Shown piece after piece: positions 43,790-51,551 of a stretch of 64,000 bases of DNA; within the stretch, counting starts at the first letter, position 1; each line of letters opens with the position of its first letter. The notes beneath the pieces were generated by a model. The model did no database searches. It was given only the letters and a program-made list of their open reading frames with translations, and was not told where the DNA came from. Made by a program: the position numbers and the translations under genes. This DNA comes from Candidatus Limnocylindrales bacterium (lineage in GTDB: Bacteria > Moduliflexota > Moduliflexia > Moduliflexales > JAUQPW01): assembly GCA_035559535.1 (NCBI GenBank), contig DATMBG010000022.1, forward strand, positions 62,001-126,000. The letters run 5' to 3'.

Positions 43790-43891
43790 TTTTAAAAGTT
43801 TAAAAAATCTTGTTGCTTATACTCTGCTGGATACCTACAGTATCTAAGATATGAGCTTTCCCAGGTCCTGTCAATGTTAATCCCAATTCTG

Positions 43892-44025
43892 GTATCCATA
43901 TCAATTTCTTACGAAAATCGTCTTACGATTTTCATGCTTCGTGGCGACCCAATGGGTCATGACCGTTCAGTAAGTAGAAAAAGAAACACCCCCCCTGGGA
44001 GGGGGAGCCAGGGGGGTGTTCAGAT
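43892..44025 (+). repeat. Interspersed palindromic element, copy C
   Basis: Contains GTATCCATATCAATTT (as at the left flank of copy A), TACGAAAATCG, GTGGCGACCCAATGGGTCAT, then TAAGTAGAAAAAGAAACACC and a C-rich/G-rich palindrome of CCCCCCTGGGAG and CAGGGGGGTG. It equals copy B read on the opposite strand. Divergent genes lie either side. Confidence 0.6.
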
Positions 44026-44070
44026 ATCCCTTGACAAAAAGAAATCTCGTTCCTTACTTATTAAAGGGGT

Positions 44071-44301
44071 ATGGGTGTTCTGGATCGTTTAAGAAGCCTT
44101 TTTTCAAAGAAGGAAGGTAAATCAAAGGAATCCAGACTATCCTCTATTTCCTGGTCTAAACCTAAACATTCCTGTTACTATTGTAAAAACTTTCTACTCA
44201 ACACGCGGCAATGCCACCTCAAGAAATTTATAGGCTCCATTGAGTTATCTGAAGCCCAAAAGATTAACCAGTGTGATGCCTGGGTCGAGGTCAGTAAATA
44301 A
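44071..44301 (+). CDS. Small Cys-rich hypothetical protein
   Basis: 76 aa. After a basic N-terminal part it has Cys35-x2-Cys38, Cys48 and Cys68 (CYYC, QC and QC), spacing that could bind zinc or an FeS cluster. No family recognised. Weak ribosome site (AAAGGGG directly before the ATG). It is convergent with the next gene, its stop 11 bases away. Confidence 0.5.
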   Translation: MGVLDRLRSLFSKKEGKSKESRLSSISWSKPKHSCYYCKNFLLNTRQCHLKKFIGSIELSEAQKINQCDAWVEVSK

Positions 44302-44311
44302 ACGATCCCCT

Positions 44312-45238
44312 TTACCGGGGCGTTCTCTGCGGACCACGCTTCTGAAAACCTTTTGGAACTTCAAATAAGGCGGGATCCAGTTTGTTGGTCAAGATTTTTT
44401 TTACCTCGGTAACTTCCACACTATAGGGAGATTTACTGATTACCTTTATAGGGAGCCCCTCGATAATCTGTAACTTTTCAAGCTCACGTTGTATTTCAGG
44501 ATTTTCTCGCACTATGAGTTCACTGTATTTTTTCATAAGGGCACTGTATTCTTTGAACTCTACATCCTTAGTAACCCAGACTTCTTCACTACCCAACTGA
44601 TCCGTAATGATATACTGTTCACAGTTAAGACCATTCACAATCTGCTTATTTCCCGTACGGGTAACCTTAATATTCCTGGGTAGTAAGTCTTTTTGCTTGT
44701 CAGCAGGCAATCTGGCTGCAGCTTCATCGGCACGCTTTTGCAATCTTTCCCACTCTTCAAAGGAAAGTTCATAATAGATCTTACCCTGGGGAACCAGATT
44801 TAACAGTCTTCTCTTGTCCATATCCACAATGGATACGATCCCACCTGACTCAAACCTGAGCTTGTTACCCGAAATATAAAGAGTAATCTCTTCTTTTGCC
44901 TGTGCAACTTCCCCTTCCTGGGATTTAGATCTTTCTATCGCTTGTTTACGCTCCGTGATAAGTTGTTCAAGTTCTTGGATATCCCGTTTCATACGACTTT
45001 TTTGGGCTTCGTTTTTAGCCGTAGCCAGCTTTTGTTTTAAATCTTTAAGCTCTTCTTCCAGGTCTTGAAGGGTTCCAGTTCCTTCATCTACCTGTTCCTC
45101 CAGTTCCGGTTTTTTAAAGTTTTCTCCCGGAGAAGAGGTAAGTTCTTGAACCACCGTAATGTCGGCGAAGATCCAAGAGGGAGATAAAAATACCAGGCTT
45201 AAGGTTAAAGAAATAAAGAGAATTTTAATTTTCATCAT
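44312..45238 (-). CDS. Secreted DUF4412-like protein with coiled-coil insertion
   Basis: 308 aa. Signal peptide (about 1-25, ending IFA). A Lys/Glu-rich coiled coil of about 65 residues (QDLEEELKDLKQKLATAKNE, then KSRMKRDIQELEQLITERKQAIER) is inserted before a beta-rich domain with ISGNKLRFESGGIVSIVDMDKRRLLNLVPQGKIYYELSFEEW, the hallmark of DUF4412. The C-terminus has VEVTEVKKI and FEVPKGFQK. Function unknown; it is periplasmic or secreted. Ribosome site AAGGGA. Confidence 0.75.
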   Translation of the reverse strand: MMKIKILFISLTLSLVFLSPSWIFADITVVQELTSSPGENFKKPELEEQVDEGTGTLQDLEEELKDLKQKLATAKNEAQKSRMKRDIQELEQLITERKQAIERSKSQEGEVAQAKEEITLYISGNKLRFESGGIVSIVDMDKRRLLNLVPQGKIYYELSFEEWERLQKRADEAAARLPADKQKDLLPRNIKVTRTGNKQIVNGLNCEQYIITDQLGSEEVWVTKDVEFKEYSALMKKYSELIVRENPEIQRELEKLQIIEGLPIKVISKSPYSVEVTEVKKILTNKLDPALFEVPKGFQKRGPQRTPR

Positions 45239-45357
45239 TTTTTCCCTTTAGCCACAAAGGCGCTCAGATATCAGGAAGGAAATGTAAAACTTAAGGAGCA
45301 AAACAAAGATTAAAGGCAACCCAGGGGAAATTCTTTATGCTACCCTTCGCCTTCCCA

Positions 45358-45387
45358 AGTACGGGCACGGCGCACCGTGCCCGTACT
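45358..45387. repeat. Perfect 13-bp hairpin AGTACGGGCACGG
   Basis: AGTACGGGCACGG, loop CGCA, CCGTGCCCGTACT, with no T-run on either side. Very GC-rich compared with its surroundings, in the gap between sdhC-like and DUF4412-like genes. Confidence 0.75.
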
Positions 45388-45433
45388 GTGCCTTTGCAAC
45401 TCCAGGTTATTCAGATTTTAACAGGAGACCAGG

Positions 45434-46048
45434 TTAAAAAAATCCACGAATGGCATTAAAACCCATGACGACAATAACTCCAAAAATAAAGATGCTCAGG
45501 ATCTCAGATACGCGCTGGGATTTAGGCCCAAGGGTTATCCCCCAGGTAATCCCGGCACTCCAGATACCATTTGCTAAATGAAAGGCCACAGCTAAAATTC
45601 CCAGAATATAAACCGTCAGGGTAATAGACTCATGCATTCCCTTCGACATGTGGTGATAGTCCATCTGGAAACCGTAAAGGGCCGGAGCAATTTTAGTTTT
45701 ATAAACATGGGCCGGGATAAAGAGAATCAAACCGAGGCCGCTTAAGCGTTGAAGTACATATTTCAAGTTACGAAACCAGGCATACTGGGGATAATTGATC
45801 TTCCCACGACGGGTTAGAATAAGCCCGTATATCCCATGGAAGATAAGGGGAAGATAGATAAATATAAGGACCAGGAGGAAGTAATAAGGGACCTGTCGAC
45901 CGCTTTGGAGATAAAGGTTGTAGGCCTCAGGTCCCTGGATAGAATAAGCATTGTTATACAGATGAAGGATCACATAGATCCCCAGGGGGACGATACCCAA
46001 AAGAGAGAACAATCTTTTTAAAAGAAAAGCACGTAGGGAATGTGACAT
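45434..46048 (-). CDS. Orphan SdhC/FrdC-type cytochrome b558
   Basis: 204-aa integral membrane protein with five helices. His29 (LHLYNN), His71 (FHGIYG), His114 (PAHVYK) and His157 (AFHLANG) are placed as the axial ligands of two b hemes, matching the succinate dehydrogenase/fumarate reductase cytochrome b558 (SdhC) of the diheme type. No SdhA or SdhB gene is in the window, which is unusual for this subunit. The start follows the stop of the protease-like gene by 8 bases, without a ribosome site, so they may be cotranscribed. Confidence 0.85.
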   Translation of the reverse strand: MSHSLRAFLLKRLFSLLGIVPLGIYVILHLYNNAYSIQGPEAYNLYLQSGRQVPYYFLLVLIFIYLPLIFHGIYGLILTRRGKINYPQYAWFRNLKYVLQRLSGLGLILFIPAHVYKTKIAPALYGFQMDYHHMSKGMHESITLTVYILGILAVAFHLANGIWSAGITWGITLGPKSQRVSEILSIFIFGVIVVMGFNAIRGFF

Positions 46049-46056
46049 AGAATTAT

Positions 46057-46947
46057 TTAAAAAGAATTTTCATCTATCAGTTCTTTAAATTTGTTAATCC
46101 GAATAATGACACTTTGAAAATCTTCCTGGATATGTCCATCTACCGCTTCATGGCGCTTAATATAGAATCCTTCTGTTAATCCGATAATATACGGAGTCAA
46201 TATGGATCGAGAAATAACGAAACCGAGACTTCCAGAAAAGCCTGGCATAACCGGAATATCGGTCAGGAAGGTATTTTGTGGGGTTCCCAGCTCCAGATCC
46301 TGGATAGGATCTTCTCCATGAAGGGCTGTAACAGCACCGATTCGAACATCACGAGGGGCTATAACAACGATCATATCTCCCAATTCCAGCTTATCGGCAT
46401 CCCCGAACTCATAGGCAAGGGGTTTAATAGGTAAGGACTCGGGAATTTTAAAAATAGCAATCTCTTCGGTCTGATCCAGAATCCGTTGGTCTAACACCAC
46501 GCTGTTGTTTCCAACATAAATTTCTGTTCTTACCTCGTCGTTAAGTTGGATTTTCTCTTTATTAAGATCTCTGGCCGTTGGCATAACCAGATGGGAAACC
46601 GACAAGGCGTAAAGCTTTTCCTTATATTTTACAGCCGTCACCTGACCAACCCGGCTTCCATGGATCCAAACCGGAACATCTTCCCTATCTGCCTTTGGAT
46701 AAGGCCGCCAGGTATAAGTGGTTTTGATGGGATAGATACTTTTTCGAACGGTATATTTCAGGTCTGCAATGAGCTTATGGAACTCGGCCGGGGCGTTGGA
46801 TAAAAAACGTTCATCATAGGGGGTGTAGACCTGACCTGCAAAAGCCACCTGAGAGTTTGAAGAGAACGATCGAACAGGATTTTTCAATACTTGGGATCCC
46901 AGAAGAACTAAGCCACTTGCAATAAATTGTCTCCGAGTTAACTTCAC
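46057..46947 (-). CDS. Tat-exported trypsin-like protease homologue
   Basis: 296 aa, GTG start. The N-terminus TRRQFIASGLVLLGS is a twin-arginine signal (RR at 5-6). The rest resembles the chymotrypsin fold: SVSHLV with His119, IAIFKI region, and a GFSGS motif with Ser238. At the expected Asp position the sequence reads TEEIAIF (Glu161/Glu162), so the triad is His-Glu?-Ser or the protein is inactive. TatA in the same window would serve it. The gene lies next to the sdhC-like gene. Confidence 0.62.
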   Translation of the reverse strand: MKLTRRQFIASGLVLLGSQVLKNPVRSFSSNSQVAFAGQVYTPYDERFLSNAPAEFHKLIADLKYTVRKSIYPIKTTYTWRPYPKADREDVPVWIHGSRVGQVTAVKYKEKLYALSVSHLVMPTARDLNKEKIQLNDEVRTEIYVGNNSVVLDQRILDQTEEIAIFKIPESLPIKPLAYEFGDADKLELGDMIVVIAPRDVRIGAVTALHGEDPIQDLELGTPQNTFLTDIPVMPGFSGSLGFVISRSILTPYIIGLTEGFYIKRHEAVDGHIQEDFQSVIIRINKFKELIDENSF

Positions 46948-47703
46948 GGTTGTAGAGTTAAGTTAATTCTAGGGAGTTCTCTGCCCTCACCCTCTGCACC
47001 CCTCTCCCCCTCCCTCACCCTCTCCGTGGACGGGGAGGGAAGGGGTGGGGCGGAGAGGGGTACCGGCGGATCTCCAGGCCAACTTCCCATGTACCCTTCT
47101 CCCGAAGGGGTTAGGGGGGAGGGATTATTTAAATTTAACTTTACAAGGTAGCAGACCTACCTCAGGAGAACTTCTACTCTGAATAGAAATTAATTTCCAT
47201 CCTTTATAAGTAAAACGTAAAGGGTCAGGTGACTCCATCCAATACCCCTTCACCAAGGTTTCTCACTCCGGAAACAGAATCCTTTTACCTGAACTATGGG
47301 CAATATATAGCATATCTTAGAATTTACGTCAACAGGAATTCACCGCCAGATCAGGAAAAAATTCTTTTTACAAAAAGCCGGTGAAGCCGGCATGGTTAAC
47401 TTCTGTAAATTATTAACAAGGAGGGGAAGATTTATGGGGAAGTGAAAGAGCATGGCGATTAGATGGAATCGTTCAGGCTATGTGGAGTCCGGTACTTGAC
47501 AACGCATTGTTGGATTGCTATTAGTAATATCATAGTTAGCTAGTATAACTTATGTGTTCTTTATGGCTCGAGGTAAATTTCGGGAAATCACAGGGATGAA
47601 GGCCTTTTATCCGACCGGTATCCTTATGATGAGCAGAGCAGAGCTAGAACTGTAGCAGGTAGGGAACCGGAAGTCAAACCCGAACTATCCAAGAGCAATA
47701 CCT
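46948..47703. repeat. Long intergenic with C/G-rich hairpin
   Basis: No gene is supported in about 750 bp. An imperfect palindrome at about 47008-47060 pairs CCCTCTCCCCCTCCCTCACC with GGGAAGGGGTGGGGCGGAGA, and a further GAAGGGGTTAGGGGGGAGGG tail lies at 47104-47123. The right half (47460-47700) has no clear protein-coding signal. A Shine-Dalgarno sequence before the next ATG is weak. Confidence 0.5.
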
Positions 47704-48468
47704 ATGAGAATTTTAGCTATTAATGAATTACTTGAAGAGTTTCGTTTTGTCGATCGCCTCCTGGAGGTCGTCAAGGAAACTCCTATCGATGCCGTCGTTT
47801 TCACCGGGAACATCTTACGAGCTGAAGCACGGAATGCCGAGTGGCAGCGGGCGTTAGCCGAGCATCGGACGCCCTCTTTGAATCAACCTGAAGTAGTGCG
47901 GGAGCGCGAGAACGATGCGCAGTCTTTGAATCGATTTTTTAAATTGCTGAGTTCCCTAGGAGTTCCGGCTTATCTGGTACCAGGACGTAACGATGCGCCG
48001 GAGTGGTTCTTCCTCCAGGCTGCATTTAACAGTGAGATTGTGGCCGCCAAAGTGTACAACGTCCATCGCAGTTTTGCACCACTAAGCGGGAGTTGGATTG
48101 TGGCCGGTTACGGCGGTGAAATCACAAAGGGTGAGCGGGATCACGAATTCTTCTTGCGCTACCCGGGTTGGGAAGCAGAATTTTCGTTGGATTTCCTACG
48201 TCACCTGGATCAAAATAAGGTCTTGTTGTTCTATACACCGCCTGTTGAACCCTATGAAGGGCAGGTACAATCTGGTGGTCATGAAATGGTCAGCCATATT
48301 ATCAAGACGTATACACCACATTTTGTGTTCTGCACACCACCTGGCGGACATCGAGGTAAGCTGGTACTGGCCAACACCCTGATTGTCTTTCCCGGCCGCC
48401 TTAGCGAGGGGGAATACGCTGTGCTGGACACAAAAGAACGCGATGTGGCCTTTGGGAATCTCAGATAA
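47704..48468 (+). CDS. Degenerate metallophosphoesterase-like protein
   Basis: 254-aa protein whose outline is that of a calcineurin-like phosphoesterase: a first beta-alpha unit MRILAINE, then DAVVFTGNILRAE, AYLVPGRNDAPEW, LLFYTPPVEPY and HFVFCTPPGGHRG. In each place the metal ligands are altered: D-x-H reads NEL, GD reads GN, GN-x-D reads GRND, the HTPP His is Tyr, and the final GHxH is missing. So it probably lost catalysis, or binds metal differently. Codons are slightly richer in G and C than its neighbours, hinting at transfer. Confidence 0.6.
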   Translation: MRILAINELLEEFRFVDRLLEVVKETPIDAVVFTGNILRAEARNAEWQRALAEHRTPSLNQPEVVRERENDAQSLNRFFKLLSSLGVPAYLVPGRNDAPEWFFLQAAFNSEIVAAKVYNVHRSFAPLSGSWIVAGYGGEITKGERDHEFFLRYPGWEAEFSLDFLRHLDQNKVLLFYTPPVEPYEGQVQSGGHEMVSHIIKTYTPHFVFCTPPGGHRGKLVLANTLIVFPGRLSEGEYAVLDTKERDVAFGNLR

Positions 48469-48562
48469 GTACTACGCTCCGGATCTCGGCACCAGAACCA
48501 CGTAGAACGCAGGAGATAAAACATATGACGTAGTACGTAAAGCGTACTATGGTATATGTTTT
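48469..48562. repeat. Hairpin element, ACGTAGT/ATATGTT type
   Basis: AAAACATATGACGTAGTACG (48518-48537) pairs with CGTACTATGGTATATGTTTT (48543-48562), 17 of 20 positions, across a 5-base loop. The right arm contains the next start codon. The left half, GTACTACGCTCC and on, also echoes it. Confidence 0.6.
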
Positions 48563-48921
48563 ACTTTGAAGAAGTGATTATTAAAGAGCTGCCGTCCTGG
48601 CTGATTATTCAAACGTTAAAAACTCATATGGGAAGTATTAAGAAGGAGATTCCCTGGCTGGCTTTTAAAGCGGCTCTAAGTCGATTGGCCTATGACGTGG
48701 ATCAGATAAACAATCAGGCCGAGTTTGACAGGATTGCCTATAGAGTCGGGGTCATCGGACTTCGTTATGAGTATACCACCAACCTGTTTAAAGAAGCCCT
48801 CAAGCAATACCAAGAAACAGGCGCTAAACCGGAAAATGGAGAGGATTTCAGAAAGTGGCTTCAAGATTTACAAGATCTTATTAAAGAACCCGAGAAAGTT
48901 GCTGCCTATTCTATGCAATAA
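48556..48921 (+). CDS. Hypothetical protein
   Basis: 121 aa, helical, no signal or membrane segment, no recognised family. It has an even mix of charged and hydrophobic residues (e.g. LRYEYTTNLFKEALKQYQETG). The ATG sits inside a hairpin arm and there is no ribosome site; codon pattern still looks coding. It ends before the TPR gene on the other strand. Confidence 0.6.
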   Translation: MFYFEEVIIKELPSWLIIQTLKTHMGSIKKEIPWLAFKAALSRLAYDVDQINNQAEFDRIAYRVGVIGLRYEYTTNLFKEALKQYQETGAKPENGEDFRKWLQDLQDLIKEPEKVAAYSMQ

Positions 48922-48991
48922 GTTGCTTGGGTAAAGGAAGCCGGAGATCGAATTCTTTGAAACTTCGCTCCTGCTGAACCAAAAGCGCTTT

Positions 48992-49729
48992 CTACTTTTC
49001 CTTTGGAGGTGTTTTCTTAGAAGCTTCTATGATCTTTTGAGGAATGGTGGTCGATTTTTGTTCAAGCTTATTTTTTTCCAATGTTTCCAGGTTGAGGAGA
49101 GCTGGTCGATTGGAGGGATCTCGCTTAAGAATTTCCATCCAGGTTTCCTGGGCTTTATCAGATTGGCCGGTAAGGGCATAAACAACTCCCAGCATATTAT
49201 AGGCTTCTAGATTGGATGGGTTAAGCTCAATGGCTTTCAAAAGAGCCTCTTTCGCTTTAGAATAATTACCAAGATTCAGATAACTTAACCCTAAATTAAA
49301 ATAAGCCTCGGCATGTCGAGGGTTTCGTTGAAGGACTTTATTAAAAGCTTTAACGGCCTCCGCGTAATTAGTTTCCGAGTCTATATAAGCCAGGCCCAGA
49401 CGATAAAACACTTCTTCCTCTTTATATCCCATCTTAATGGCCTTTTTATATTCGGCTATTTCCTCATCATATAAATTTTTTAATCCATAGGCATACCCTA
49501 AACGGTAGTGAATACGGCCTGATGAAGGATTTTTCAAAAGAAGTTTTCTATACAGAGTAATGGCCTCATCGAGCTTACCTTCCTCTACATATTGATCCGC
49601 AATCAGTTCGTCTACTCTGAAATCCGAATTCCTGGCAGAACTATCCGGCTTTGATTGAGCAATGGCATACTCATCAGAGAAGGAATAAAGATACAGGACC
49701 ACTACATACACTATATAGAAAATCATCAT
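48992..49729 (-). CDS. TPR-repeat protein
   Basis: 245 aa. An N-terminal hydrophobic segment (about 1-16) is a signal or anchor, then about five TPR repeats (for example HYRLGYAYGLKNLYDEEIAEYKKAI, YFNLGLSYLNLGNYSKAKEALLKAIELNP, YNMLGVVYALTGQSDKAQETW). TPR arrays bind partner proteins. The C-terminal 25 residues are charged. No ribosome site seen. It is likely a periplasmic or membrane-anchored scaffold; partners unknown. Confidence 0.8.
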   Translation of the reverse strand: MMIFYIVYVVVLYLYSFSDEYAIAQSKPDSSARNSDFRVDELIADQYVEEGKLDEAITLYRKLLLKNPSSGRIHYRLGYAYGLKNLYDEEIAEYKKAIKMGYKEEEVFYRLGLAYIDSETNYAEAVKAFNKVLQRNPRHAEAYFNLGLSYLNLGNYSKAKEALLKAIELNPSNLEAYNMLGVVYALTGQSDKAQETWMEILKRDPSNRPALLNLETLEKNKLEQKSTTIPQKIIEASKKTPPKEK

Positions 49730-49842
49730 AAAATCAGGAATGAATCTAAATGAAGGAACCTTTACTACTAATATAAGTAAGTTATTGCAGGTAAGGTAGT
49801 TTTTTTAATAAAAATTTCAGCAATCTTTATACCAGGTTGATA

Positions 49843-49873
49843 AAAAAGCCCTCTCGGGAGGAGAGGGCTTTTT
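49843..49873 (-). terminator. Rho-independent terminator (bidirectional look)
   Basis: AAAAAGCCCTCTC, loop GGGAG, GAGAGGGCTTTTT. A perfect 13-bp stem with A and T tracts on either side. It lies after the vWA gene (leftward) and before the TPR gene. Confidence 0.85.
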
Positions 49874-49959
49874 CATAAATTCATAAAGCTTTCAAGGGTC
49901 GGGCTTTGAAGCCCCATCTGTTATAAAAATTCCGAAGAATCCACTCCTACAAGCCCGGC

Positions 49960-51483
49960 TTACTGTTCCACAGAGACTTCCTGTCCGGCTTCAACAACCA
50001 TATTTTCTACAAAGTGATTACCGAACTTGAGTTTATAAGTACCCGGCGGTACTTCCAGGGTTTTCTCCTTGGGAGAGATATTTCCTACCCAGCTATTAGA
50101 CTGCTGCTCATAGACCTCAACGGTACGTCCACTCAGGTTGGGCATACTAATGGATCCCAATTGAATTTCTGTGGATTTACCGTCCCCCACTTCAATACCC
50201 TCCACATAGTAACTGGCAAATTTAAGTTTATAAGTCCCGGCCGGGATCCACAGAGTTTTTTCCTTAGGAGTAATATTTCCGGCCCAATTGTTAGATTGTT
50301 GGTCGTAGACTTCAACAATCCGTTTACTTAAACCGGGCAAGCCGACGGCACCCAGCAGGATTTCTGCAGGTTTATTGGCTTCTACCTTAATCCCTTCCAG
50401 AAAGTGATTGGAGAATTTAACTTTATAGGTCCCGGCCGGTACTTGCAGGGTTTTTTTCTCAGGCGAAATATTCCCCAGCCAATCGTTGGACTGTTGTTCG
50501 TGTACCTCGATGATACGATCGCTTAAATTAGGTATCTGGATGGAACCTAACCATATCTCGATGGGTTCTGTTTTAACTTCGATCCCTTCCAGATAATAAT
50601 TACCAAATTTGAGTTTGTAGGTACCCGGAGGGACTTCGAGCATCTTTTCCTTCGATGAGATATTTCCCAGCCATTTATTTGATTCCTGACTGTAAACTTC
50701 CACCGTTTGGCTTTCTAAATTGGGTAGTTTGATAACCCCAACAGAAAGCTTGATGACCTTTTTTTCTTTAGGTTTCTCTTTAGGCTCGGTTTTGATCTCT
50801 GCTTTTTCTATAACCTGGTTTTTAACCTCGGTCAAAGCTCCCTTCAACTGGTTCGCATTCTGTGCGGTAAAATATTTTCCACCTCCGGCTTCTGCAATAC
50901 ATGTCAACTGCTGCTTTTCCTGCTCGGTTACACCAAAGCCAACCACGTGGATTTGAACCTTAATTCCCTTTTCCTTCAAAGCCTTGACCAGGGCACAGGG
51001 ATCTCCTTTACAGGTTTCCTGACCATCACTCACCAGAACTACGGTTGTTTCTCCTTCGGTACTTTTAAGCAGCTCTCCGGCCATTTCCAGGGATCTGGTA
51101 ATAGGGGTCTCCCCTTTAGGTTGAATGGATTGAATCTGCTTAATTAAAGCGTTTTTGTCTCCTTTTCCTACAGGGACCAGTATTTCAATATCGTTACAAT
51201 CCCCTCTCTTCCGGTGTCCATACACTTCCAGCCCCACGTTCACGCCCTCCGGAAGTTCCCGAATCAAATTGGTCATAACTTCCTTGGCAATGGTTATTTT
51301 CTCCTTATTCTCGACCTTGGCCCACATACTCCCTGAAGCATCCAGAATAAACAAAACATTAGCCCCCGAGGATTCCGCGGCCAAAGCTTGAGTGGGACTC
51401 TGGAAAAGTAGAAATCCTGCCAGGAACGTAAAAAATAAAGGAAAAGAAAGGACCTTGGGGGAACCTTTAACTGGGAGTTTCAT
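49960..51483 (-). CDS. Secreted vWA protein with four C-terminal repeats
   Basis: 507 aa from ATG 51483 (ribosome site AAAGGAGGT). A signal peptide (about 1-33, ending LAA) precedes a von Willebrand A domain with MIDAS DASGSMW and later VVLVSDGQETC. After a Lys/Glu/Pro-rich linker there are four tandem repeats of about 62 residues, each of the form LGSIxxPNLSxRxVEVYxQQSNxWxGNISPKEKTLxVPxGTYKLKF. They are probable beta-sandwich modules. The upstream in-frame Met (51555) has no ribosome site. Likely a surface or periplasmic adhesin-like or scaffold protein. Confidence 0.87.
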   Translation of the reverse strand: MKLPVKGSPKVLSFPLFFTFLAGFLLFQSPTQALAAESSGANVLFILDASGSMWAKVENKEKITIAKEVMTNLIRELPEGVNVGLEVYGHRKRGDCNDIEILVPVGKGDKNALIKQIQSIQPKGETPITRSLEMAGELLKSTEGETTVVLVSDGQETCKGDPCALVKALKEKGIKVQIHVVGFGVTEQEKQQLTCIAEAGGGKYFTAQNANQLKGALTEVKNQVIEKAEIKTEPKEKPKEKKVIKLSVGVIKLPNLESQTVEVYSQESNKWLGNISSKEKMLEVPPGTYKLKFGNYYLEGIEVKTEPIEIWLGSIQIPNLSDRIIEVHEQQSNDWLGNISPEKKTLQVPAGTYKVKFSNHFLEGIKVEANKPAEILLGAVGLPGLSKRIVEVYDQQSNNWAGNITPKEKTLWIPAGTYKLKFASYYVEGIEVGDGKSTEIQLGSISMPNLSGRTVEVYEQQSNSWVGNISPKEKTLEVPPGTYKLKFGNHFVENMVVEAGQEVSVEQ

Positions 51484-51551
51484 AGAAGACCTCCTTTTGT
51501 TGGGTTTTAAAAAGGGTTTAGGGTTTATGAGAGGCAAATATAAAATAAAAG

